A stretch of DNA of 64,000 bases from Fusicatenibacter_A intestinipullorum (GCA_019117495.1 DWZP01000029.1:62001-126000), one strand, 5' to 3'. Shown: positions 1-7,865, counted from the stretch's first letter. The notes: generated by a model from the sequence alone, not told the origin. Numbers and translations: made by a program.

Positions 1-681
1 ATCCACCATATTGCCTTCTTCTATAATGCTGCCGTTTTCAATAACGGCTACGCGGTCGCAGATTTCCTTTACAACTTCCATTTGGTGCGTGATCATTACT
101 ATGGTAAGGTTTAAACGCTGGTTAATGTCGCGCAGCAGGTTTAAAATTGATTTGGTGGTCTGCGGGTCAAGCGCGCTTGTTGCTTCGTCGCACAGAAGAA
201 CTTTCGGGTTGCTGGCAAGTGCGCGGGCAATGCCTACGCGCTGTTTCTGCCCGCCGGAAAGCTGGCTGGGGTAGTGGTCGGCGCGGTCCTGCAGCTGTAC
301 AAGCTCCAGCAGCGGTTCCACGCGCTTTTTAATTTCATCTTTGCCAAGCCCCTGAATTTCCAGCGGAAAGGCAATGTTGTCAAAAACGGTGCGGCTGGCA
401 AGCAGGTTAAAATGCTGAAAAATCATGCCGATGTTCTGGCGTGCTTTGCGCAGCTGCGTTTCCGTCATGGCGGTAAGTTCTTCGCCGTCTACAAAAACCT
501 GCCCGGCGGTCGGCACTTCCAGCATGTTAATGCAGCGGATAAGCGTAGATTTGCCTGCGCCTGAAAGGCCGATAATGCCAAAAATTTCGCCCTGATTAAT
601 GGTAAGGCTGGTACGTTTTAAGGCGTGAATGTCACCCGAGGAGGTGTGGTAAGTTTTTTCTACATTTACTAATTCAATCAT
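1..681 (-). CDS. metN: Methionine ABC transporter ATP-binding protein MetN (partial)
   Basis: Energy-coupling subunit of a MetNIQ-type methionine importer at the inner membrane. It reads leftward and is cut by the window edge, so only about 226 N-terminal residues are visible. It starts MIELVNVEKTY and shows Walker A GLSGAGKST, Q-loop QHFNLL, signature LSGGQKQRVGIARAL and Walker B VLLCDEATSALD in the normal order. The start at 681 has an AGAGGAAC ribosome binding site just upstream. GlnQ-type polar amino acid ATPases look similar, but the SAM riboswitch in the leader makes methionine the likely substrate. The C-terminal regulatory domain and the metI/metQ partners would lie beyond position 1. 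Confidence 0.9.
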   Translation of the reverse strand, partial: MIELVNVEKTYHTSSGDIHALKRTSLTINQGEIFGIIGLSGAGKSTLIRCINMLEVPTAGQVFVDGEELTAMTETQLRKARQNIGMIFQHFNLLASRTVFDNIAFPLEIQGLGKDEIKKRVEPLLELVQLQDRADHYPSQLSGGQKQRVGIARALASNPKVLLCDEATSALDPQTTKSILNLLRDINQRLNLTIVMITHQMEVVKEICDRVAVIENGSIIEEGNMVD

Positions 682-710
682 GCGGTGTTCCTCTTTCTTT
701 TCTAAGGTAC

Positions 711-741
711 TAAAAAACCCTTCACGAACAGGTGAAGGGTA
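711..741 (-). terminator. Intrinsic terminator of the SAM riboswitch expression platform
   Basis: On the - strand the arm ACCCTTCACC and its complement GTGAAGGGT enclose a short TGTTC loop and are followed by six T. The hairpin lies between the S-box aptamer and metN, as expected for a transcriptional OFF switch when SAM is bound. Confidence 0.88.
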
Positions 742-756
742 CAAGTTTTAAGACCT

Positions 757-856
757 CTTTCATCTGCCGGAATGTTCCGTTGGATTTGGCACCGTTTCAC
801 TAAGGATGGTTGCCGTAGCGTCATCGGGCCAGTCCCTCGGCTACTCTTGATGAATG
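757..856 (-). ncRNA. SAM-I (S-box) riboswitch upstream of metN
   Basis: Read on the - strand the leader contains the S-box core: AAGAGTAGCCGAGGGAC, then TGGCCCGATGA, then GCTACGGCAACC, closed by a P1 stem of TTCATC (854-849) with GATGAA (764-759). These are the conserved blocks of the SAM-I aptamer. The aptamer is followed by an intrinsic terminator and then metN, so high SAM should stop transcription of the methionine importer. Confidence 0.93.
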
Positions 857-878
857 TTTGTATGAAGTTGATGTACCA

Positions 879-907
879 ATCATACACGTTATTTACAAAT
901 CTGTCAA
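879..907 (-). promoter_or_regulatory. Sigma-A type promoter of the S-box/metN transcript
   Basis: On the - strand TTGACA (907-902) and TATGAT (884-879) are separated by 17 bases. The transcript would start roughly 15-20 bases before the riboswitch P1 stem, which fits an S-box leader. Confidence 0.8.
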
Positions 908-1028
908 TAAAATTTTTCTTAAAATCCGTTAAAATTACTTGACTTTTTATAAAATAAAGTATTAAAGTAAGAAAGGATAGAAAATATCCAATTTAAAATT
1001 TTACGGGTGTTAACCAAGGAGGACAGCC

Positions 1029-1334
1029 ATGCCTGCAAAAACCAGGGATAAATTAACCGCGCAGCTGTTTAGGGCTGTTTTAAGTTTAAAAGATGAACAG
1101 CAATGCTCAAACTTTTTTGAAGATATTTGTACCATTACCGAATTAAAAGCAATGGCGCAGCGTCTGGAGGTTGCCAGAATGCTTGATGCCGGCTGCATTT
1201 ATGAAGAAATCGTAGAAAAAACAGGCGCCAGCACGGCAACCATTTCGCGCGTAAAGCGCTGCCTGGTATACGGAGCGGACGGGTATAACTCCGTAATGCC
1301 CGTTTTAAGAGAAGGCGGAAAAGATGAAAATTGA
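1029..1334 (+). CDS. YerC/YecD-family TrpR-like transcriptional regulator
   Basis: Small (101 aa) DNA-binding protein of the TrpR superfamily, YerC/YecD branch. The visible TrpR-like helix-turn-helix is in the second half: AMAQRLEVARML, then YEEIVEKTGASTATISRVKRCL. The start ATG follows an AAGGAGGAC ribosome binding site. A weak promoter (TTGACT at 939-944, no clean -10) lies upstream and diverges from metN. The stop overlaps the start of the next gene by 11 bases, so the two are probably translationally coupled. Comparative genomics has proposed YerC-type proteins as histidine-gene repressors (recalled, not tested here); this is notable because the coupled gene is a HisIE relative. Confidence 0.88.
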   Translation: MPAKTRDKLTAQLFRAVLSLKDEQQCSNFFEDICTITELKAMAQRLEVARMLDAGCIYEEIVEKTGASTATISRVKRCLVYGADGYNSVMPVLREGGKDEN

Positions 1335-1947
1335 TTTTGCAGCTTTAAAATTTAATGTTCACGGCTATATTAACGCCATAGTGCAGGATGCCGGTACTGA
1401 CGAGGTGCTGGCGCTTGCCAAAATGAATGGCGAAGCGCTGGCGCGCACGGCGGAAAACGGCAGCCTGTGGCTGTATGACCCGGAAACAAAAAAGGCCTAT
1501 AACGCAGCGGAAGACGGCGCGGCTTTTTCGGTTACGGAAATTACTGCCGGTAAAAACGGTACGGTGCTTCTGGTAAAAGCGCTGCCGGGGCGCAGCGGGC
1601 TGGGCATATTTACGCAGCCGGTATGGCAAAGCGGCAGCCTGCCCGTGCCTGAGCCTGACGGCATTCACGGCGTACTTGCCGAAATTTACCGCTTAATCTG
1701 CTATAAACGCCGGTCCGGCGGCGATAATTCCGCTGCAAGGCATTTAGTTATGTCCGGTCAGGATAAAATTTTAAAACAGCTTGGCGCAGATACTTCAAGC
1801 ACCATTATTGCTTCTAAAAATGACAGCAGGACGGAAGTGCTGGATGAAATGAGCGGCCTGTGGTATGATTGCCTTGTGCTTTTGGCCTACCATAACATTA
1901 ACCCGGCGGAACTTTTGGCTACGCTGGGTGATAAACGCGCCAAATAA
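1324..1947 (+). CDS. HisI-HisE-like fusion protein lacking catalytic residues (probable pseudoenzyme)
   Basis: The 207-residue product lines up almost without gaps with bifunctional HisIE of histidine biosynthesis. Residues 12-101 match the HisI (phosphoribosyl-AMP cyclohydrolase) fold: YINAIVQDAG, EVLALAKMNGEAL, TVLLVKALPG. Residues 117-205 match HisE (phosphoribosyl-ATP pyrophosphatase): DKILKQLGAD, IIASKND, LVLLAYHNI. The active-site signatures are gone. The GETSGN loop reads AEDGAA, the DxDxD metal site reads ITAGKN (73-78), the CHTGxxSCF segment has no Cys or His (89-100), the HisE EExxE motif reads ADTSS, and its ExxD ends in Gly178. The frame is intact, so this is a pseudoenzyme rather than a broken gene. 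Coupling to the YerC-like gene suggests ligand sensing or co-regulation, which is inference. Confidence 0.75.
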   Translation: MKIDFAALKFNVHGYINAIVQDAGTDEVLALAKMNGEALARTAENGSLWLYDPETKKAYNAAEDGAAFSVTEITAGKNGTVLLVKALPGRSGLGIFTQPVWQSGSLPVPEPDGIHGVLAEIYRLICYKRRSGGDNSAARHLVMSGQDKILKQLGADTSSTIIASKNDSRTEVLDEMSGLWYDCLVLLAYHNINPAELLATLGDKRAK

Positions 1948-2049
1948 ACAAAATTTCAGCGGTAATTTAAGGTTTTTTATGATATAATAATTATTACACT
2001 AAAAATCATTACGGCAGCCATGTCTGCCTGCAAAAAGGAAGTGCTGAAC

Positions 2050-3378
2050 GTGGATAAACCAGTATATGTCATCGGCCACCGCAACCCGGATACGGACTCC
2101 GTCTGCTCCGCCATTGCCTATGCGTGGCTTAAAAGGCAGCTTGGCGTTAACGCCGTAGCGGCGCGCGCAGGTGCGCTGAACCCTGAAACCCAGTATGTAT
2201 TGAACTATTTTGGCGTGGAAGAACCCGTGCTTTTGGAGGATATGTACCCCCGCCTGAAAGATGTTGAACTGATTGCCGTGCCCATGCTGAACGCCGAAAC
2301 CAAACTGCGCGAGGTAAGCCATCTGTTTACCGATTATGGTGTGCGCTGCATGCCGGTCGGCACGCCGGATAATATTGAAGGCGTTGTTACCGTAACCGAC
2401 CTTGCCAAATGCTTCTATAAAGAACTGTGCGCGCAGGAAAACGAAACCGGCGCCGTTGATTACAGCCAGCTTCTGGACGCACCGGTAAAAGACATTATGA
2501 GCACCAGCGTTGTTGCCTTTAACAACAACGAACTGCTGGACGACGTTAAAAACGCCATGCTCGATACCAACTTCCGCTCCTACCCGGTAGTGGAAGGCGG
2601 CCGCTACATCGGCATGATTGATAAGGTACGCCTGCTGAAACCTGCCAAAACCCAGCTCATCCTTGTTGACCACAACGAGCGCACCCAGGCCGTTGAAGGC
2701 AGCGAAGAAGCTGAAATTATCGAGATTATCGACCATCACCGCCTTGGCGGCATGAGTACCGCCGCGCCTATTTACATCCGCGAGGAACCCGTAGGCTGCA
2801 CGGCGACGATTATTACCAACATGGCAGAACTGCATAATGTACAGCTGCCGCGCGAGATTGCAGGGCTTCTGCTTTCCGCAATTATCAGCGATACGCTGTA
2901 TTTCCGCAGCCCGACCACCACGCAGATGGATAAGGATGCTGCGGCAAAACTGCAAAAAATTGCCGGGCTTGAGGATTTGGAAGCCTATGCCATGGAAGAA
3001 CTGAAACAGGGCTCCGTTATTGCCCGTTTAACCGCGGACGAACTGGTACGCAGCGACCTGAAGGAATTTGACTTCGGCGACGTTAAAGCCACCGTGGCGC
3101 AGATTAACATCATGGGCCGCCAGCAGGGGCTGGATAAAGCGCCGGAACTGCTGACCGCACTGGAAGCAATGCGCGAGGCGGAAGGTTTTGACCTTTCCTT
3201 CCTGATGGTAACGGATATCCTTTCCGAAGCAACCGACCTTCTGGTTGCCGGTGTAAATCAGGCTAAAGTTACCGAAGCCTTCGGTAAACCGGAAGCACAG
3301 GGGCATTATTACCTGCCGGGCGTGCTGAGCCGCAAAAAACAAATCATCCCGCCTTTGACGGATGCTTTTACAAAATAA
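2050..3378 (+). CDS. ppaC: Manganese-dependent (family II) inorganic pyrophosphatase with CBS domains
   Basis: Hydrolyses pyrophosphate in the cytoplasm, pulling biosynthetic reactions forward. The DHH phosphoesterase signature begins at once: IGHRNPDTDSVCSAIAYAW. A pair of CBS domains follows (roughly residues 65-235; VTVTDLAKC, MSTSVVAFN, FRSYPVVEGG), which in this family bind adenine nucleotides and regulate activity. Then come LILVDHNE, the DHH motif EIIDHHRLGG and the DHHA2 domain with SRKKQIIPPL at the C-terminus. I start the gene at GTG 2050 (443 aa) because AAGGAAG at 2035 has good spacing and the protein then begins next to the catalytic strand; an upstream ATG at 2020 is in frame but has no ribosome binding site. 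The TATAAT at 1984-1989 lacks a good -35. Confidence 0.92.
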   Translation: MDKPVYVIGHRNPDTDSVCSAIAYAWLKRQLGVNAVAARAGALNPETQYVLNYFGVEEPVLLEDMYPRLKDVELIAVPMLNAETKLREVSHLFTDYGVRCMPVGTPDNIEGVVTVTDLAKCFYKELCAQENETGAVDYSQLLDAPVKDIMSTSVVAFNNNELLDDVKNAMLDTNFRSYPVVEGGRYIGMIDKVRLLKPAKTQLILVDHNERTQAVEGSEEAEIIEIIDHHRLGGMSTAAPIYIREEPVGCTATIITNMAELHNVQLPREIAGLLLSAIISDTLYFRSPTTTQMDKDAAAKLQKIAGLEDLEAYAMEELKQGSVIARLTADELVRSDLKEFDFGDVKATVAQINIMGRQQGLDKAPELLTALEAMREAEGFDLSFLMVTDILSEATDLLVAGVNQAKVTEAFGKPEAQGHYYLPGVLSRKKQIIPPLTDAFTK

Positions 3379-3394
3379 TGTAAATATGTTTACA

Positions 3395-3426
3395 AACAGG
3401 CAGCGTTTAATACGCTGTCTGTTTTT
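3395..3426 (+). terminator. Intrinsic terminator after the pyrophosphatase gene
   Basis: CAGGCAGCG and CGCTGTCTG form a nine-pair stem with one G-T pair around a TTTAATA loop, followed by TTTTT. Confidence 0.8.
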
Positions 3427-3474
3427 GTATGCACCTGAAATTCATAAAAATTCACGTTTTTATGTAAAAAATTA

Positions 3475-3503
3475 TTGACGGCATTGTGAAATTGTGGTAA
3501 AGT
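3475..3503 (+). promoter_or_regulatory. Promoter of the SLH porin gene
   Basis: TTGACG and TAAAGT are separated by 17 bases. The predicted start leaves a leader of about 150 bases before the porin ATG. That leader ends in a CAGGG/CCCTG hairpin (about 3624-3650) abutting the GGAGG ribosome binding site. Confidence 0.72.
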
Positions 3504-3662
3504 GTACACATCTCCTGAAAGATTTGTGGAATAAGTATACCGATTATGGTTTCGGCGTGCAGAGGAAACACGGCAACTCGCGCATAAACAAACAGCAAAG
3601 GTTTGCTTGCTCTGAAGATTTGACAGGGGGTAAAAAATTTATTTTCCCTGGAGGAATGAAAA

Positions 3663-4871
3663 ATGAAAAAATCTTTAGTTCTCGCTATGGCTATGGCTCT
3701 TGGCGTAACTGCCAGCGCTTATGCCGCAAACCCCTTCTCCGATGTACCGGCTGGTCATTGGGCTTATGACGCTGTAAACAAACTGGCTGCAGCAGGCGTT
3801 GTTGACGGTTATCCCGACGGCACCTACGGCGGCGACAAACTGATGACCCGTTATGAAATGGCTCAGATTGTTGCTAAAGCTATGGCTAAAGGCGCTAACG
3901 TAGACAAACTGGCAGCAGAATTTGCTGACGAACTCGACAGCCTCGGCGTTCGCGTTGCTAACCTCGAGAAAAAATCCGACAACGTAAAAATCACCGGTCA
4001 GTTCCGTGCATCCTACAAAGATGTTAGCGGCGACGTTGACGGCGATACCGCTGCTCTCCGTACTCGTCTGTGGGTAAACGGCCAGGTTAACGAAGACTGG
4101 ACCTACACCGGCATGTTTGAAAACACTCAAACCATTACCGATGAAAAAGGCAACGACGATGTTGAACTGAAACGTGCTTATCTCGAAGGCCGCCTTGGTG
4201 GCTTGGACGTAACCGCCGGCCGCTGGAACGAAGTAACCTTCACCGGTAACGTACTTGATACCAACATTGATGGTGTTAAAGTTTCCTACGGCGATAAAGT
4301 AAAAGTATTCGGTATGGCTGCTAAAGGTGCATCTGGTGACAATGTTGGTTATCTTAATCTTTCCGAAGACCGCCTCTACATTGCAGGTGTAACTGCTGAT
4401 ATGGGTGCAGTTGACGCTTATGCTGCTTACTTTGAAACTGATTCTTCTAAAGTAGTTGGCGGCGACAACATGGACAAAGAAATCTGGAATGTTGGTTTCA
4501 ATTATAACTTCGCTCCGGACTTTACCCTTGCTGCTGAATACATGCGCGGCAACGAAGATTACTACAACACCGATAAAGACGGCTGGTGGGCAGACCTCGC
4601 TTGGAAAGGCGCTTCCGCTGACGAACCGGGCTCCTATGGTTTGCATGTTGGCTACTTCGACCAGTCCGCTAACGCTTACCTGACTCCGACCACTGATGGC
4701 TTCTATGCTGATACTCTTATTTTTGAACAGGGCTATAAAGGCTGGAATGTTGGCGCAAGCTATGCAGTTGCTAAAAACATCGTTGCAGTAGTTAACTACT
4801 ATGACTTCGAAGCTAAAGAAAGCGGCGAAGATGCTGAAACCATTTTCTCCGAACTGTACTTCACTTTCTAA
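3663..4871 (+). CDS. SLH-domain outer membrane porin (OmpM-like major outer membrane protein)
   Basis: Major outer-membrane beta-barrel protein of the Negativicutes OmpM type. A signal peptide (cleavage after AYA, about residue 21) is followed by one S-layer homology domain (FSDVPAGHWAYDAVNKLAA, then DGYPDGTYGGDKLMTRYEMA) that in this group binds peptidoglycan. A short helical linker (FADELDSLGVRVANLEKK) leads into about 310 residues of alternating aromatic/polar strands ending in the C-terminal signature SELYFTF. The gene stands alone with its own promoter, GGAGG site and strong terminator. Its codon use is markedly more biased (GCT, GAA, AAA rich) than its neighbours, consistent with very high expression. 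This bias opens a 452-codon antisense frame that I regard as an artefact. Confidence 0.93.
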   Translation: MKKSLVLAMAMALGVTASAYAANPFSDVPAGHWAYDAVNKLAAAGVVDGYPDGTYGGDKLMTRYEMAQIVAKAMAKGANVDKLAAEFADELDSLGVRVANLEKKSDNVKITGQFRASYKDVSGDVDGDTAALRTRLWVNGQVNEDWTYTGMFENTQTITDEKGNDDVELKRAYLEGRLGGLDVTAGRWNEVTFTGNVLDTNIDGVKVSYGDKVKVFGMAAKGASGDNVGYLNLSEDRLYIAGVTADMGAVDAYAAYFETDSSKVVGGDNMDKEIWNVGFNYNFAPDFTLAAEYMRGNEDYYNTDKDGWWADLAWKGASADEPGSYGLHVGYFDQSANAYLTPTTDGFYADTLIFEQGYKGWNVGASYAVAKNIVAVVNYYDFEAKESGEDAETIFSELYFTF

Positions 4872-4905
4872 TCTTAACCTTAACAAGTTTAATACGGAAA
4901 GCTTT

Positions 4906-4937
4906 AAAAGCGGATGGCTTATGCCATCCGCTTTTTG
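4906..4937 (+). terminator. Intrinsic terminator of the porin gene
   Basis: AAAGCGGATGGC and GCCATCCGCTTT form a perfect stem with a TTAT loop followed by a T run. Confidence 0.93.
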
Positions 4938-5124
4938 TATAAAAAAGCAGCTTACAGTAGCTGTACAAAATATTATGCCATAAGCAGCAAGGTTTAAAAT
5001 TTGCTTTTTGGCAAAAAGAAATTTAAAGGTCAATGAAAATTTAAATATTTGAGCCGCATAAATCCTTCTTATGGGAATTTGTGAAATTATATTTAATTTT
5101 TATAAAAATCATTTGAATAAAACT
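4938..5124. other. AT-rich intergenic stretch without recognisable features
   Basis: Between the porin terminator and the next promoter I see no convincing reading frame, RNA gene or repeat. The longest forward frame here lacks a ribosome binding site and coding composition. Confidence 0.6.
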
Positions 5125-5153
5125 TTGCTTACAGCCCCATATTTTGGTATAAT
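5125..5153 (+). promoter_or_regulatory. Promoter of the small helical protein gene
   Basis: TTGCTT and TATAAT are separated by 17 bases, about 30 bases ahead of the GTG start at 5186. Confidence 0.72.
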
Positions 5154-5185
5154 AAAAATATAAAGAATGATGGGAGTTGATTACT

Positions 5186-5380
5186 GTGGCTGATGTAATT
5201 AATGCTGTATCCGGAAATAAAATGTTTCAGTTGAAGCAGGGCATAAAAGAACTGCGCGAACGCCTGAAAGTTGAAGAAGACCCGGATGTAATCGCCGGTA
5301 TTAAAAAAGAAATTATGGAAATGGAAACCCATTACAATATTTTGGCAGACCGTTTGAAAATGCAGGACCGCGGTATCTGA
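5186..5380 (+). CDS. Small helical protein of unknown function
   Basis: A 64-residue, highly charged cytoplasmic protein that I do not recognise. It is nearly all predicted helix with a heptad-like core (MFQLKQGIKELRERLKVEE, KKEIMEMETHYNILADRL), so a coiled-coil dimer is plausible. There is no signal peptide or membrane segment. I choose GTG 5186 because GGGAG at 5172-5176 has ideal spacing; the TTG at 5177 would touch that site. It has its own promoter (5125-5153) and terminator (5405-5440), so it is a single-gene transcript. That organisation supports a real gene despite its size. Confidence 0.75.
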   Translation: MADVINAVSGNKMFQLKQGIKELRERLKVEEDPDVIAGIKKEIMEMETHYNILADRLKMQDRGI

Positions 5381-5404
5381 TTGCCTGAAAATTTGTTTTG
5401 AAAA

Positions 5405-5440
5405 GCGCTTGCCGTTAAGAAAAACGGCAGGCGTTTTTTT
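5405..5440 (+). terminator. Intrinsic terminator
   Basis: CGCTTGCCGTT and AACGGCAGGCG pair around an A-rich loop, followed by seven T. Confidence 0.9.
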
Positions 5441-5554
5441 ATCCGGCAGAGATTGCCAAGCTGTAAAAAAAGTGATAAACTACTACAGAAAATATTTATT
5501 TTGAAAAGTATGCCTTTTTGATAGAATGGATTTTAAGAACAGGAGAGTTTGCAG

Positions 5555-6820
5555 TTGGAAAGATTGATAGTTAAAGGCGGCAACCGCCTTGTAGGCACAG
5601 TAAAAACAAGCGGTGCCAAAAATGCCGTGCTGCCTATTATTGCCGCTTCTATTCTTGGTACTTCGCCGAGCAGGCTGGATGAAATTCCTGCGCTGGAGGA
5701 TGTGCGCACAATTTGCGCGGTTTTGGAATGCCTTGGCATTAAAGTTGATGCTTCCGAGCCGCATACGCTTAAAATTGACAGCAGGGAAATTACCTCCTGC
5801 GAAGCGCCTTATGAGCTTGTACGTTCCATGCGCGCTTCGTTCCTTGTTATGGGGCCGCTCTTGGCACGCAAGGGTTATGCCCGCATTTCCCAGCCGGGGG
5901 GCTGCGCTATCGGCACAAGGCCGATTGATTTGCACTTAAAAGGCTTTGAAGCACTTGGTGTTAAAATTGAACAGGGGCATGGCTATATTGAGGCTTCTGC
6001 GCCTGAAGGCATGACGGGTGCCAATATTTACCTTGATTTTCCGAGTGTGGGCGCAACCGAAAATATTATGATGGCGGCAGCAATGGCAAACGGTACTACG
6101 GTTTTGGAAAACCCGGCCGAAGAACCGGAAATTGTAGACCTTGCCAACTATCTTAACCAGATGGGTGCGCGTGTGCGCGGCGCCGGTACCAACGTTATTA
6201 CCATTGAAGGCGTATCCGAACTGCACGGCGTGCAGCATTCCGTTATTCCCGACCGCATTGAGGCAGGCACTTACATGATTGCGGCGGCGATGACCGGCGG
6301 CGATGTGATTATTGAAAACGTACTGCCGGAACACCAGAAACCGCTGATTGCCAAACTGCGTGAGGCCGGTGCGCTGGTAGAAGAAGATATCGACCGTATT
6401 CACGTTGTCGGCAGCGGCAAGCTGAAGGCCGTTGATATTAAAACCCTGCCGTATCCCGGGTTCCCTACGGATATGCAGGCACAGATGATGGCCATGCTTT
6501 CCGTTGCGGAAGGGCGCAGCAAAATTACCGAAACTGTTTTTGAAAACCGTTTTATGCATGTGGTCGAACTGAACCGCATGGGGGCAAATATTACCACAGA
6601 AGGGCGCAGCGCCGTTATTACCGGCCCGGCCCATTTAACAGGCTGCACCGTAAGGGCAACTGACCTGCGTGCCGGTGCGGCAATGATACTTGCGGGGCTT
6701 GTAGCCGAAGGGGCAACGGAAATCTGCGATATTTACCATATCGACCGCGGCTACGAAGAAATTGCAGCTAAACTGACCAGGCTCGGCGCGGATATTAAGC
6801 GCGTTGGCACGAAAGATTAA
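5555..6820 (+). CDS. murA: UDP-N-acetylglucosamine 1-carboxyvinyltransferase MurA
   Basis: First committed enzyme of peptidoglycan synthesis, transferring enolpyruvate from PEP to UDP-GlcNAc in the cytoplasm. It begins MERLIVKGGNRL, shows TSGAKNAVLPI at the substrate site and the loop QPGGCAIGTRPID with the catalytic Cys (about residue 115) that PEP and fosfomycin modify. Later blocks include TDMQAQMMA and ENRFMHVVELNRMGA. The length of 421 aa is normal. I start at TTG 5555 because AGGAGAG at 5541 is seven bases upstream and the protein then begins like other MurA; a TTG two codons earlier is too close to that site. mreB follows 14 bases later, linking wall precursor supply and cell shape. 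Confidence 0.96.
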   Translation: MERLIVKGGNRLVGTVKTSGAKNAVLPIIAASILGTSPSRLDEIPALEDVRTICAVLECLGIKVDASEPHTLKIDSREITSCEAPYELVRSMRASFLVMGPLLARKGYARISQPGGCAIGTRPIDLHLKGFEALGVKIEQGHGYIEASAPEGMTGANIYLDFPSVGATENIMMAAAMANGTTVLENPAEEPEIVDLANYLNQMGARVRGAGTNVITIEGVSELHGVQHSVIPDRIEAGTYMIAAAMTGGDVIIENVLPEHQKPLIAKLREAGALVEEDIDRIHVVGSGKLKAVDIKTLPYPGFPTDMQAQMMAMLSVAEGRSKITETVFENRFMHVVELNRMGANITTEGRSAVITGPAHLTGCTVRATDLRAGAAMILAGLVAEGATEICDIYHIDRGYEEIAAKLTRLGADIKRVGTKD

Positions 6821-6834
6821 AAGTAGGTGAAAGT

Positions 6835-7851
6835 ATGTTTTTTAACAGTGTAGATATAGGCATTGACCTTGGTACAGCCAATCTTCTGGTGTATATCAAG
6901 GGCAAGGGCATCGTGTTTAACGAGCCTTCCGTTGTGGCAATTAACAGAAGCAAAAATAAAATTCTGGCTGTGGGCAACGAAGCCCGCGATATGATCGGCA
7001 AAGTTCCGGAAAGCATTTCCGTTATCCGTCCGCTTAAAGAGGGCGTAATTGCCAATTATACCGTAACGCAGAAAATGCTGGAATTTGTGGTGGAGCGTGT
7101 GGCCGGCAAGAGCTTTTTCAGCAAGCCGCGCATTATGGTGTGCATTCCGACAGGCATTACTTCGGTAGAAAAACGTGCCGTGCTGGAAGCTGCCATGCAG
7201 GCAGGCGCATCCAAAACTTATTTAATAGAAGAGCCGCTTGCCGCGGCGCTTGGCGCAGGGCTTGACATCAGCGTGCCGAGCGGCAGCATGGTAATTGATA
7301 TCGGCGGCGGCACAACGGATATTGCTATTTTAAGCCTCGGCGGCGTGGTTGTTGATTCTTCCATCCGCGTTGGCGGCGATGCTTTTGACGAAGCGATTGT
7401 GCGCTATGTAAAAAAAGTTTACAACGTGCTGATTGGCGAACCGACGGCAGAAAAAATAAAAATGAACGTGGCTACCGTGCTTTCCAACGGCAAATGCACG
7501 GATATGGAAGTGCAGGGGCGTGACCTTATTGCAGGCAGGCCTACCACCATTAAGGTAACCTCGGCAGATGCACGCGCAGCGCTGCGCGAACCCGTTTATT
7601 CCATTATCGGCACCATCCGCGGCGTGCTGGAAAAATGCCCGCCGGAACTTTCGGCAGATATTGTCGATAAGGGCATGGTGCTTACCGGCGGCGGCGCGCT
7701 GGTTGACGGACTGGCACAGCTGCTGACTGAAGAAACCGGCATTAAAACAACGGTTGCGGAAAACCCGCTGGACTGCGTGGCTTTGGGCACCGGCAAGGCG
7801 CTCAGCGAGCTGAACAATCTGCGCCCGGGTTCTGTTGTCGGCAACGACTGA
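6835..7851 (+). CDS. mreB: Rod shape-determining protein MreB (MreB/Mbl family)
   Basis: Bacterial actin homologue that polymerises on the inner face of the cytoplasmic membrane and guides lateral wall synthesis. The actin-fold nucleotide motifs are all visible: phosphate 1 IGIDLGTANLLVY, connect 1 near IEEPLAAALGAGL, phosphate 2 IDIGGGTTDIAI, and adenosine VLTGGGALVDGLA. The amphipathic N-terminus MFFNS is the usual membrane anchor. Length 338 aa is standard. It sits 14 bases after murA and is followed by a terminator, so murA-mreB is likely a two-gene operon. mreC and mreD are not adjacent, which suggests this may be an Mbl/MreBH-like copy rather than the mreBCD one. Confidence 0.94.
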   Translation: MFFNSVDIGIDLGTANLLVYIKGKGIVFNEPSVVAINRSKNKILAVGNEARDMIGKVPESISVIRPLKEGVIANYTVTQKMLEFVVERVAGKSFFSKPRIMVCIPTGITSVEKRAVLEAAMQAGASKTYLIEEPLAAALGAGLDISVPSGSMVIDIGGGTTDIAILSLGGVVVDSSIRVGGDAFDEAIVRYVKKVYNVLIGEPTAEKIKMNVATVLSNGKCTDMEVQGRDLIAGRPTTIKVTSADARAALREPVYSIIGTIRGVLEKCPPELSADIVDKGMVLTGGGALVDGLAQLLTEETGIKTTVAENPLDCVALGTGKALSELNNLRPGSVVGND

Positions 7852-7865
7852 TTAGTTAGGTTTTA

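Noticed and set aside
702..887. 61-codon - strand frame over the S-box leader
   Set aside because: It coincides with the conserved riboswitch and terminator; the apparent frame is chance.
1999..2955. 318-codon - strand frame opposite the pyrophosphatase
   Set aside because: The + strand frame is a clear family II pyrophosphatase; the antisense translation has no recognisable domain, signal or ribosome binding site.
3675..5033. 452-codon open frame on the - strand across the porin gene
   Set aside because: It mirrors the porin exactly, has no ribosome binding site, and arises from the strong codon bias of the + strand gene, which avoids stops in the antisense frame.
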